Shown here piece after piece: positions 1 to 5,761 of a stretch of 5,761 nt of DNA; the first letter of the stretch is position 1; the number at the start of each line of letters is the position of its first letter. The translations under genes and the position numbers were made by a program. The notes below the pieces were generated by a model that was not told the DNA's origin, did no database searches, and was given only the letters and a program-made list of their open reading frames with translations. Source of the stretch: CAIPAT01 sp037144075 (lineage in GTDB: Bacteria > Verrucomicrobiota > Lentisphaeria > Victivallales > Victivallaceae); contig JBAWXM010000334.1 in assembly GCA_037144075.1 (NCBI GenBank), positions 1-5,761 of the forward strand. The letters run 5' to 3'.

Positions 1-10
1 AATCTGACAT
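1..10 (-). CDS. Possible first codons of a fourth minus-strand gene (partial)
   Basis: An ATG (10-8) followed by TCA GAT opens toward the window edge. AGGAG (26-22) lies 11 bases before it, a rather long spacing, and an in-frame TAG two codons upstream means that, if real, it starts here. Only three codons are visible, so no product can be suggested. It is listed because the gene order and the ribosome-site-like AGGAG make a continued operon plausible. Confidence 0.3.
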
Positions 11-29
11 ACTCTATGAAACTCCTGTG

Positions 30-58
30 ATTATACTGAAAGTATTTCCGGCAGGCAA
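30..58 (-). promoter_or_regulatory. Candidate sigma70-type promoter after the last gene
   Basis: On the minus strand a perfect -10 hexamer TATAAT (35-30) lies 17 bp after TTGCCT (58-53), which matches 4 of 6 bases of the -35 consensus. The spacing is ideal. Transcription would start at about 23, pointing out of the window. That start would fall inside or beyond the AGGAG at 26-22, so the promoter and that ribosome site cannot both work in the usual way. The match could also be chance in AT-rich spacer DNA. Confidence 0.35.
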
Positions 59-85
59 TTCACCTGACGTAATGTATTATTACTC

Positions 86-1876
86 TCAAATATCAAGGCA
101 TTTTTTGAGAGCTTGACGAACGGGCGGATAATAAACAGGTTGTTCTTCGTGGTCAACCGTTATCAGTCCAATATTATTGATATTGGGATTATGAGAATGT
201 CCGTCCTCGTACAGCAATATTCCGGAAATTCGCTCATCCCCGGCAACTTGATTGCAGAAATCCTCGTTCAAATCTCCCCCCTGGGCGATATAACAATGGA
301 TCCAAACCGGTTTGTTCTGACGATGAGCTTCATTTTTGATCTCACAAGATTTTTCCCGAACATATCTGGCCCAGTTATAATCCTTGATCGTGACTTCGTC
401 GGCCAGTTCGAGCATTTCCAGCCAGTCCGGAAAGACCTTCGGCATTGCCCAGAAACCCAGTTCACCGAAATCAAACGACACCTTCGGGTTCTCATATGCA
501 TTGCGGAAATGAATCTGAACTTTGCGTCCGTTTTCTTTCAGCTTAGCGGCGGCGGAACGCAGAAACTCCAGATAATACGATCCGCGCACCGCCATCAACT
601 TAAGAGGTTCAGCTTCTTCAGTCAATATATCAACTCCGTATTTTTCCTTATAACGGGCGACCAGTGGTTCGTTATAACCGTAGTTGATATAATCGGAAAC
701 CATTGCCGAGTGCGACTGCAGACGGAAATCAATACCATCAACTCCCATTGCAATTAATTTTTCAACCTGCTCCAGCCAGTACTTGCGCACTTCGGGATAC
801 CCCTCGCACAAGGAACCTTTCATATAAAGATTTTTCCCGCGCGCCATACCAATTGCCTGATTGGCATTCCATCCCGGGCCGTAATGACCGCCACCATGCC
901 AGTCGAACTCAAACCCTTGACGACGAAAGTCCTCCGGCTCCTTCTTCGCGCCGGGCTCCACCGGAACTAAGGTTTGACGGGGAAGCCATCCATTAGTGGT
1001 CGGAACTTCCTCTTGTCCGGAATATGCTTTAATCATAGTAAATGGAACTGTAACCAGAGAGCTGTCCGCATTATCATAGGAAATCGCCCAGTAGGAACAA
1101 TCTCCCGGCAGTTCAAGCCCGGAGATTGTCACCGTTCTCGCCCGCATCGGCGTTGCGCCGACCGGCAACCCGCTGGAATCCTTGAATAGCACACTCTCAA
1201 ATTTCTCCGCAATCTTAATTGAGCCATGCCAGGGTTCATAACGGCCATTGTCGTGACTAACCCACAGGCGGGGATTGAATGATGAAAACGGTTTCAGGCT
1301 GATTACTTCATCAGACTGCCGCGGGAATACCGCGTCCCGCTGCTTTACTTCGTCCAGGACAAATGAAACCTCCAATCTGTCTATTGGAAGACTGATGAGA
1401 CGGTCATAATCAGGAATCTGGCGTCGCTTGACTCTAAGTTCCGGGTTCCCGCCGATCATATTGTCGTAACCGACGCCAATGCCGCCGATCTGTTTCACAC
1501 AGTTGCGCGGCACTTCCGGCGCCATTCCATCCGGGAGAGTATGCCCTGAACCGCCCTCGTAAGGTTTGAAAACCGCGAACGCCTCCATTCCCAGTTTATG
1601 CGCTTCGAAAATCACATCGAAATTGGGATCTCCGGCGTTGACTATCGATTCCAGCCCGTAATGACCGTGATTGTTGTGCATGGGATAGAGGCACAGCCAG
1701 GGCGAACTGAACATGGGAAACCCCGGCAGGGTGGCGACAAAATATATCCTTTTGAAACCAAGCCCCGCCAGCAGTTCAAGACGTTTCCGGAAGTGACCGT
1801 CACGATGACGATTGATGCACATATTCGGCCAGAGGTCCAGAACCGGAGATATTTTCAATCTTGAAATAGAGTTCAT
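86..1876 (-). CDS. Cytoplasmic TIM-barrel glycoside hydrolase-like protein, family not assigned
   Basis: I do not recognise a named family for this 596-residue protein; it resembles the loosely defined GHL/family-10-like glycosidase barrels. The N-terminal part has barrel-type strands: 'F-K-R-I-Y-F-V' (41-47), then 'F-D-V-I-F-E-A-H-K-L-G-M-E-A-F-A-V-F' (86-103), the usual helix-strand pair of such enzymes. Residues about 165-290 look like an inserted beta-sandwich (alternating hydrophobic strands, few helices). The barrel resumes with F-D-W-H-G-G-G-H-Y-G-P-G-W (324-336), the strand 'M-G-V-D-G-I-D-F-R' (377-385), Y-G-Y-N-E-P-L-V-x-R-Y-x-x-K-Y-G-V-D (398-416), and closes with 'G-I-L-L-Y-E-D' (552-558). 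Candidate acidic catalytic residues are D380, D383, E402 and E557, none proven. There is no signal peptide or membrane segment, so it should be cytoplasmic. A GAGGAA site and an upstream in-frame stop secure the start. It is the third gene of the cluster, 13 bp after the exported hydrolase, and may process imported products. A non-catalytic or lyase-like role remains possible. Confidence 0.85.
   Translation of the reverse strand: MNSISRLKISPVLDLWPNMCINRHRDGHFRKRLELLAGLGFKRIYFVATLPGFPMFSSPWLCLYPMHNNHGHYGLESIVNAGDPNFDVIFEAHKLGMEAFAVFKPYEGGSGHTLPDGMAPEVPRNCVKQIGGIGVGYDNMIGGNPELRVKRRQIPDYDRLISLPIDRLEVSFVLDEVKQRDAVFPRQSDEVISLKPFSSFNPRLWVSHDNGRYEPWHGSIKIAEKFESVLFKDSSGLPVGATPMRARTVTISGLELPGDCSYWAISYDNADSSLVTVPFTMIKAYSGQEEVPTTNGWLPRQTLVPVEPGAKKEPEDFRRQGFEFDWHGGGHYGPGWNANQAIGMARGKNLYMKGSLCEGYPEVRKYWLEQVEKLIAMGVDGIDFRLQSHSAMVSDYINYGYNEPLVARYKEKYGVDILTEEAEPLKLMAVRGSYYLEFLRSAAAKLKENGRKVQIHFRNAYENPKVSFDFGELGFWAMPKVFPDWLEMLELADEVTIKDYNWARYVREKSCEIKNEAHRQNKPVWIHCYIAQGGDLNEDFCNQVAGDERISGILLYEDGHSHNPNINNIGLITVDHEEQPVYYPPVRQALKKCLDI
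1007..1384 (-). other. Probable inserted beta-rich domain within the 596-aa barrel protein
   Basis: These bases encode about residues 165-290, between the early barrel strands and the W-H-G-G-G-H block. The stretch is rich in alternating hydrophobic and polar residues, such as L-E-V-S-F-V-L (168-174) and T-V-T-I-S-G-L-E-L (248-256), and has little helix-like pattern. This suggests a beta-sandwich insertion, perhaps for substrate recognition or dimer contact. The limits and fold are inferred from the residue pattern alone. Confidence 0.45.
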
Positions 1877-1889
1877 GTTATTTCCTCAT
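1877..1889 (-). promoter_or_regulatory. Tight gene junction with Shine-Dalgarno site, GAGGAA
   Basis: Only 13 bases separate the TAA of the large hydrolase from the ATG of the next gene. They contain GAGGAA (1887-1882), five bases before the ATG at 1876, which fixes that start. In the reading frame of the new gene a TGA lies four codons upstream, so the protein cannot be extended. The close spacing indicates co-transcription and perhaps translational coupling. Confidence 0.8.
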
Positions 1890-4800
1890 TTAGTCGCGAG
1901 CCGGTGAAAGCACGAAGTCCTTGACTTCAAACTGCCCTTTCTGCTCCCAGCATAGAAGCATAAGTGAAATTTTTTCACAGTCCTCCGGCACCGTAAAGGT
2001 TTTATCCATATTCTGCCATTCCCCGGATAGTTGCGTATTCTTTACCAGGTCAAGCCGCTTGCTGTTTTCACCCTTGCGGAAAAATACCAGGCATTGAAAA
2101 CCAATGTCGCCCCTGACCTTGAAAGATACTTTGTAACGCGCGTTCGGAACAACCGGGAAATTGGCGGTATTTATTGATCCAGGCTGCCCGGGCCCGGCCT
2201 GGCTTACCAACTTGACAATGCCAGCCGCCGCGTCAGTCTCCAACTGCGAAGCCTCGGAGTGATAACGCAGTTCTTTCTGCTCTATCAACGGACTGGAGCC
2301 GATATCCGGCGTCAGGGTACCGTAAAGAGCCGCGTCTTTTGCCGCGCCGATACCGGCCCCCCACTCGTAATAGCCGGCTCGACCGGAGCCGTCATTATTG
2401 TTGATCAGAAGCGAAAAGCGCACCGGTCTCCCGCTGACATGGGCGAACGGATAAAGGTCATCGCGACTGATGCGCAGTTTATAGACAACACCGCTGTCCG
2501 TCTTCTCAAACTTAGCCTCGCTATAGCCCAGTTCCATTCCTTCAAGGGTGAAGCGTGCCGGAATATCACCGGCAAATCCTGGAGATTTAAGTTTTTTAAC
2601 GACAAAGCGCCCCTTGCTGTCGCGCCAGGCGACAAATTCCATCCTTCCATCCGGAAGGCCGCGACCGCTGACGTCAAGCGCAAACTGGATACTGTCGCCG
2701 TTCCATGGTTCATCATCGACAGTAACCAGCTTTCCATCTTTCACCTCGACAAGCAAGTCAATAGCTCCGTTGTTTAATGCTGCGGCGAAGCGCGCACTAT
2801 ACCCTTTCTGTTCCGGCATACCGTCCTTGGAAACGTAGTAGCTGACCTTATTCCAGACCGGCAAGGTACTCTTGTCTATTTCCAAATCTTTACCGAACAG
2901 CGGTACCTGGGTATAGATTCCGTTGATTGACTGATCGAGAAATTCCGGATCTGCAGAGCCGGAACCGGAACCGGCGTACTTCTTAAGAACGCTTTCCCCG
3001 CCGGTCCACTTCGCCACTTCCGTCATTTCCGGATTCCGGAGAAGATAGAGGCGGACAGGCTTTAGTACGATAGATGAATCAGCATTTACTTTGCGGCCGT
3101 CCCATTCCAGAAGTTCAGACTTGGAGCCGAAGGCCTTTGCCAGTACCGGATCTATTTTCAACGGATCCCTGGTATTCTGCCAGAAGATCAGGGTTTTTCC
3201 GGCATCGCTGGACACGAGCGCCGCGCTCTGCTTACCCTCGGCGAAATTGTAACCGTCATTGTAGACGATTTTACCTTTGAAGCAGTCTATCAGGTTGCGC
3301 CAGACGGAGGCGGCCAGACGCGGTTCCAGAGTTGGCACTTCAAGAAAAAGTCCGTCTGCCGGCTCAAAGTCCCCTGCCCCCTGATCGACCGCATAGGGCA
3401 GCATGTCCACTCCTTTTGCCCAGCCGCCGATTGCGGTAAACAGCGCAATCTGCTGTGCACCGCCGCGCACCATATGAATGAAAGATAAAGCCATGTTGCG
3501 CGCCAGCACATCCTCTGTCGGCGCCCGTTCGCCTTTTACCAGAACCGCATGCCATTCACTGACAGTCCATGGTTTCCGTTCCACCTTGTTGCGGTCTTCA
3601 AGCTGCCGGTAGGCCTTTGGTTCAGCCGGATCCAGATTGGAACGCATATGTACAGCCATCACATCGAAATATTTGGCCGCGCCAAGCTGGAGTATCCGGT
3701 CGTAGAACGGCAGGTAGCGATAACCGATGCCGCCAAGGAGCACTGTCGCGTCAGGTTGTTCCTTCTTGAGCGTCTCATAGCCTGCTTTGAGAAGTTTTAC
3801 ATAGTTTTCCGGAGTGTCATTCCAGAAGCAGGACTGTCCGGGCAAATGCGGTTCATTCCACAGTTCCCAGGTCTTTACAAACGGATAGCGGACTACCAGC
3901 GCCTTGAGAAAATTCGTCCATGACTCCATCTTGACTGGCGCATAACCCTGATAAACAGGCAGAATCCGCAGTTCCTCTGACTTATTCGGAGAAGCCCACA
4001 GCGGAGTTCCGAAAGGATTCAGCGACAGGCTTTCAAATCCCGTCTTGCGCGCGGTTTCGATAAAGTGGTCATAAATTTTCCAGTCATATTTCCCCTCCTC
4101 GCGTTCGATGTCGCACCAGCGGTAGGCGTGAACTCTCAGATGTTTGAATCCGAGAAGAGCGGATGCCCGGAGCATTTTTTCAGTTTGACCAGGCCATTCC
4201 ATCCCCCAGCCCACAGAAACAGATGTCTGCTCCGGCTGGTCAGCGGGCTTGCGCGTCGGCGAAGGCAGTACCGCCACCATGCTGTCTGTCTTCGGCAGAC
4301 TCTGTTCCATGAAGCGTTCAGTAGGTATCTTCGAGTTTTTCCAGACATAGAAGTTATTGTCATCAAAAATTGGTGATTCCAGCCCGGTGGCGGCATCTTT
4401 GAACGTAAACTTAACTTGCAGCAACATTCCTGCGGGGCCTATCTTCCATAGCCAGCCGGAAGAATTGTAACTGCGCGTTTCGACACTGTGCGAGGCTATT
4501 TCGCCTTCCTGCTTCAACTTGCGGGTTTTGAAATCGACAGAATAGATATGACCGGTGATGATTCCATCTTTTGCAATCTTACCAGGCTTGAGAATTATAT
4601 TTTCAGAGCGGTTGCTGCCGTCGCGGCCGAACCAGATCCTTATGTTGACATGCTCCGCCAGCCGGGTTGTCTTTCCGGCTGAATCCTTGAACGCGAAACT
4701 GACGGCGTCAAAACCCGGCTGCGACGGCTTCCAGCTCCATCCTTTTGAAGAAAATTCAGATGCCGGTATGGCGCTTTCCTTAATTAAATTATTATCCAGA

Positions 4801-4985
4801 TCGCGAACAGTGCCAATCACCTCAACCGCCTCCGGCGGCAGCGCAATCGTCGGCTTGAAAGTTATGCTTTCCCCGGGATTGACCCAGTTCCCGAAAGTAT
4901 CACTGCGAACAGGAATGAGGGCTTGTCCATCAGCCAGTGCGTTAAATGTCATGGAAAGGGCGAAGGCAAATGCGATAATTTTCAT
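1890..4985 (-). CDS. Exported multidomain clan GH-A-like glycoside hydrolase with CBM9-like and CBM4/9-like domains
   Basis: This 1031-residue secreted enzyme probably hydrolyses a plant, algal or host glycan. A type I signal peptide (residues 1-18, likely cut after ALA) has no lipobox. Two related beta-rich modules follow (about 33-119 and 127-216), each with a G-W-x-W-K core and an F-x-F-K-D-(S/A)-A strand. The catalytic (beta/alpha)8 part runs from about 255 to 560. W-E-L-W-N-E-P (373-379) gives acid/base E378 after beta-4, D441-V-M-A-V-H446 marks a beta-6-like strand, and W-T-V-S-E-W (473-478) gives probable nucleophile E477. This spacing fits clan GH-A, nearest by eye to GH39/GH5-type enzymes; the exact family and substrate are not resolved. 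A small beta domain (about 562-652), a GSGSGS linker (672-677), a CBM9-like domain (about 685-892, with W-N-G-D-S-I-Q-F and a late N-N-N-D-G-S-G-R-A-G-Y-Y-E-W) and a CBM4/9-like beta-sandwich (about 900-1028) complete it. Both catalytic glutamates are present, so it is probably active. The next gene starts 13 bp beyond the stop. Confidence 0.93.
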   Translation of the reverse strand: MKIIAFAFALSMTFNALADGQALIPVRSDTFGNWVNPGESITFKPTIALPPEAVEVIGTVRDLDNNLIKESAIPASEFSSKGWSWKPSQPGFDAVSFAFKDSAGKTTRLAEHVNIRIWFGRDGSNRSENIILKPGKIAKDGIITGHIYSVDFKTRKLKQEGEIASHSVETRSYNSSGWLWKIGPAGMLLQVKFTFKDAATGLESPIFDDNNFYVWKNSKIPTERFMEQSLPKTDSMVAVLPSPTRKPADQPEQTSVSVGWGMEWPGQTEKMLRASALLGFKHLRVHAYRWCDIEREEGKYDWKIYDHFIETARKTGFESLSLNPFGTPLWASPNKSEELRILPVYQGYAPVKMESWTNFLKALVVRYPFVKTWELWNEPHLPGQSCFWNDTPENYVKLLKAGYETLKKEQPDATVLLGGIGYRYLPFYDRILQLGAAKYFDVMAVHMRSNLDPAEPKAYRQLEDRNKVERKPWTVSEWHAVLVKGERAPTEDVLARNMALSFIHMVRGGAQQIALFTAIGGWAKGVDMLPYAVDQGAGDFEPADGLFLEVPTLEPRLAASVWRNLIDCFKGKIVYNDGYNFAEGKQSAALVSSDAGKTLIFWQNTRDPLKIDPVLAKAFGSKSELLEWDGRKVNADSSIVLKPVRLYLLRNPEMTEVAKWTGGESVLKKYAGSGSGSADPEFLDQSINGIYTQVPLFGKDLEIDKSTLPVWNKVSYYVSKDGMPEQKGYSARFAAALNNGAIDLLVEVKDGKLVTVDDEPWNGDSIQFALDVSGRGLPDGRMEFVAWRDSKGRFVVKKLKSPGFAGDIPARFTLEGMELGYSEAKFEKTDSGVVYKLRISRDDLYPFAHVSGRPVRFSLLINNNDGSGRAGYYEWGAGIGAAKDAALYGTLTPDIGSSPLIEQKELRYHSEASQLETDAAAGIVKLVSQAGPGQPGSINTANFPVVPNARYKVSFKVRGDIGFQCLVFFRKGENSKRLDLVKNTQLSGEWQNMDKTFTVPEDCEKISLMLLCWEQKGQFEVKDFVLSPARD
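1902..2288 (-). other. CBM4/9-like C-terminal beta-sandwich of the large hydrolase
   Basis: These bases encode about residues 900-1028. The pattern is 'N-A-R-Y-K-V-S-F-K-V-R-G' (948-959), then 'G-E-W-Q-N-M-D-K-T-F-T-V-P' (988-1000), and a final strand 'F-E-V-K-D-F-V-L' (1019-1026). This matches the usual layout of CBM4/9-type sandwich domains (Y-x-V-S-F ... W-Q ... F-x-V ... V-x-D-F). The protein ends right after it, with no sorting tail, so nothing suggests a PEP-CTERM or type IX secretion anchor. Confidence 0.65.
2310..2933 (-). other. CBM9-like carbohydrate-binding domain of the large hydrolase
   Basis: These bases encode about residues 685-892. The pattern is typical of the CBM9-like superfamily: a W-N-G-D-S-I-Q-F strand (761-768), an F-V-A-W-R strand (784-788), a Y-K-L-R-I-S-R-D-D-L strand (835-844), and a closing F-S-L-L-I-N-N-N-D-G segment followed by E-W-G-A-G-I-G. 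It follows a Gly-Ser linker. Members of this superfamily bind sugar ends or serve as structural modules in envelope enzymes; ligand binding here is inferred. Confidence 0.72.
3306..4223 (-). other. Catalytic TIM-barrel region of the large hydrolase
   Basis: These bases encode about residues 255-560. The codon of the proposed acid/base Glu378 is at 3854-3852 and that of the proposed nucleophile Glu477 at 3557-3555, 99 residues apart, as expected for strands 4 and 7 of a clan GH-A barrel. The region opens with a W-G-M-E-W strand and L-R-V-H (283-286), and includes L-G-G-I (417-420) on a beta-5-like strand. The boundaries are estimates from motif positions. Assignment to one GH family needs a profile search. 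Confidence 0.75.
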
Positions 4986-5038
4986 CGATTAGTTCCAATA
5001 GTTAATTTGTAATTAAGAAAATTTTAAAATATGGCTAA
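4986..5038 (-). other. AT-rich intergenic spacer, pilin-like gene to hydrolase gene
   Basis: This spacer of 53 bp is strikingly AT-rich compared with the flanking genes. It contains a perfect but AT-only inverted repeat, TTAATT-TGT-AATTAA (5002-5016), and a 10-bp palindrome ATTTTAAAAT (5021-5030). Neither makes a stable GC stem, so I do not call a terminator. A minus-strand TAAAAT (5026-5021) resembles a -10 box, but no good -35 lies at the right distance. Next to the hydrolase start, GGAA about seven bases before the ATG is a weak ribosome binding site. The spacer may allow separate control or partial read-through, but nothing in the sequence decides this. Confidence 0.4.
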
Positions 5039-5740
5039 TTACCAGTTCATGGATGGATCGCCCATGGCGAAGGGAGCTTCACCATACGGGTTGACAGGGT
5101 TTTTGACGGTGGTGGAGGAACAATGACCGTCGAGCCAGAGAATAACGCAGATATTGCGATGGCGGCCTGCCGGACGTCCATAAGAGTTCTTCGTCAATAA
5201 TGCCGGATCTCCGACCAGATCATTGGAGACACGGGCAGCCCCCATAGATTTGTCAGGGGTACCGTCGGCGGCGTTGTGCCATGCGTCCATGAATAAAACC
5301 TTAGTGGATGGTTTTTTCTGCTGTCCTAGTTTATGGGAGTCATGATTCATATCGACAAGCATCCTGCTAATACCTACATTAAAAGCGTAGTCCGTATACC
5401 ATTCATTGACGGGATTGAGGATGAAGTTAGCCGGATGTACCTGCTCAGGGCAGTAGAACGTTTTCCATGGAATATACTTCGAAGTAAGACAGAGCGTTGT
5501 CACCGGCAGATTGATATAGAGCGAGACAGGACAGTTGAACATCGGCACGATACGGTCATTATTGTCAGAGGCATAAAAGCTGTTTGCAACACCGATTTGC
5601 TTCATATTATTGAAACATGCGGCCTGCTTCGCTGTGGAGCGCGCCTTGTTCAGGGCCGGCAGCAGCATTCCTGCGAGGATGGTGATGATGGCGATCACAA
5701 CGAGGAGTTCAATGAGCGTAAAATTTTGTTGCCTTTTCAT
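5039..5740 (-). CDS. Prepilin-type N-terminal domain protein with H-X9-DG motif (pseudopilin-like)
   Basis: This is a 233-residue protein of the type IV pilin/type II secretion pseudopilin-like class. A short basic leader (MKRQQN) is followed by F7-T-L-I-E11 and one hydrophobic helix (about residues 8-28), the signature cut and N-methylated by prepilin peptidase. E11 is the conserved Glu+5. The residue before the cut is Asn6, not the usual Gly. After the helix come the 'LLPALNKAR' segment, a C-terminal globular part with six cysteines (43, 70, 84, 97, 198, 207), a YCPE motif (96-99), and an exact H-X9-DG motif (H194 to D204-G205), as in the prepilin-processing-associated H-X9-DG family. The start is backed by a purine-rich AAGGGAAAG just upstream. 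The hydrolase gene follows after 53 bp. Known for the family: many paralogues in Lentisphaerota and Planctomycetota, mostly of unknown role. Inferred: an inner-membrane-anchored or assembled envelope protein. A role in sugar capture or enzyme export is speculation. Confidence 0.93.
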   Translation of the reverse strand: MKRQQNFTLIELLVVIAIITILAGMLLPALNKARSTAKQAACFNNMKQIGVANSFYASDNNDRIVPMFNCPVSLYINLPVTTLCLTSKYIPWKTFYCPEQVHPANFILNPVNEWYTDYAFNVGISRMLVDMNHDSHKLGQQKKPSTKVLFMDAWHNAADGTPDKSMGAARVSNDLVGDPALLTKNSYGRPAGRHRNICVILWLDGHCSSTTVKNPVNPYGEAPFAMGDPSMNW

Positions 5741-5761
5741 GTTCTTTCCCTTTTCTCTGTA
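5741..5761 (-). promoter_or_regulatory. Ribosome binding site region of the pilin-like gene
   Basis: On the minus strand these bases read as a purine-rich tract with AAGGGAAAG ending three bases before the ATG at 5740. It fits a Shine-Dalgarno site, although the spacing from GGGA to the ATG is short to normal. The window ends here, so any promoter for the cluster lies outside it. Confidence 0.55.

Noticed and set aside
113..757. 214-codon open frame on the plus strand
   Set aside because: It lies wholly antisense to the 596-aa barrel gene. Its translation shows no domain pattern or signal peptide, and the minus-strand frame has clear family-like motifs and a good ribosome site.
1878..1889. 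Four-codon mini-frame (ATG AGG AAA TAA) right after the hydrolase stop
   Set aside because: It would encode only Met-Arg-Lys and coincides with the Shine-Dalgarno site of the next gene. Chance is the simplest explanation, though it could slightly aid reinitiation.
2259..2777. 172-codon open frame on the plus strand
   Set aside because: Antisense to the CBM9-like part of the large hydrolase. The translation has no recognisable motif and is explained by the codon pattern of the real gene.
2955..2972. Short repeat coding Gly-Ser-Gly-Ser-Gly-Ser as a possible DNA repeat element
   Set aside because: It is a flexible protein linker between the small beta domain and the CBM9-like domain, and too short to be a separate DNA repeat.
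3549..3923. 124-codon open frame on the plus strand
   Set aside because: It runs antisense across the catalytic residues of the hydrolase, where the minus strand is clearly under protein constraint. No ribosome site or domain supports it.
4555..4992. 145-codon open frame on the plus strand
   Set aside because: Antisense to the signal peptide and first repeat of the hydrolase. It has low-complexity, non-domain-like translation.
5002..5016. Inverted repeat TTAATT-TGT-AATTAA as a terminator or operator
   Set aside because: The stem is only A-T pairs with a three-base loop, so it would be unstable, and it lies in very AT-rich DNA where such repeats arise by chance.
1..5761. CRISPR array, tRNA/rRNA, insertion sequence, phage or defence genes
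   Set aside because: I saw no regularly spaced repeats, no structural RNA pattern, no transposase or integrase motifs and no terminal inverted repeats. Almost all of the sequence is explained by three carbohydrate- and envelope-type genes.

Overview
The window carries three complete genes, all on the minus strand, covering about 97% of the sequence. Read in the direction of transcription (right to left) they are: a small type IV pilin/pseudopilin-like protein (5740 to 5039), a large exported multidomain glycoside hydrolase with carbohydrate-binding modules (4985 to 1890), and a cytoplasmic TIM-barrel glycosidase-like protein (1876 to 86). The gaps are 53 bp and 13 bp, and no convincing terminator lies between them, so they look like one transcription unit. 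After the last stop there are 85 bp holding a candidate sigma70-type promoter and possibly the first codons of another minus-strand gene.

The organism is most likely a member of the Lentisphaerota (Victivallis-like) or a close relative in the Planctomycetota-Verrucomicrobiota-Chlamydiota group. The main clue is the first gene: a pseudopilin-like N-terminus of the 'FTLIELLVVIAII' type, without the usual glycine before the cleavage site, joined to an H-X9-DG motif near the C-terminus. Such proteins are found in very large paralogous sets in these bacteria, often next to polysaccharide-degrading enzymes. This assignment is inferred from protein features; no rRNA or other marker is present.

The likely joint role is carbohydrate use. 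The large enzyme has a type I signal peptide, two related N-terminal beta-rich repeats, a clan GH-A-like catalytic barrel with the expected NEP acid/base (E378) and a second glutamate in an S-E-W motif (E477), a C-terminal beta domain, a Gly-Ser linker, a CBM9-like domain and a CBM4/9-like domain. The third gene has no export signal, and an in-frame stop just upstream excludes a longer N-terminus. It may therefore act inside the cell on products released by the exported enzyme. The pilin-like protein probably belongs to an envelope-associated pseudopilin set, but its link to the enzymes rests on gene order only. The substrate cannot be read from the sequence.

No tRNA, rRNA, CRISPR array, insertion sequence, phage gene or long DNA repeat was seen. 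The window is an ordinary-looking accessory carbohydrate locus. Its less familiar parts are the 596-aa glycosidase-like protein and the N-terminal duplication of the 1031-aa enzyme.
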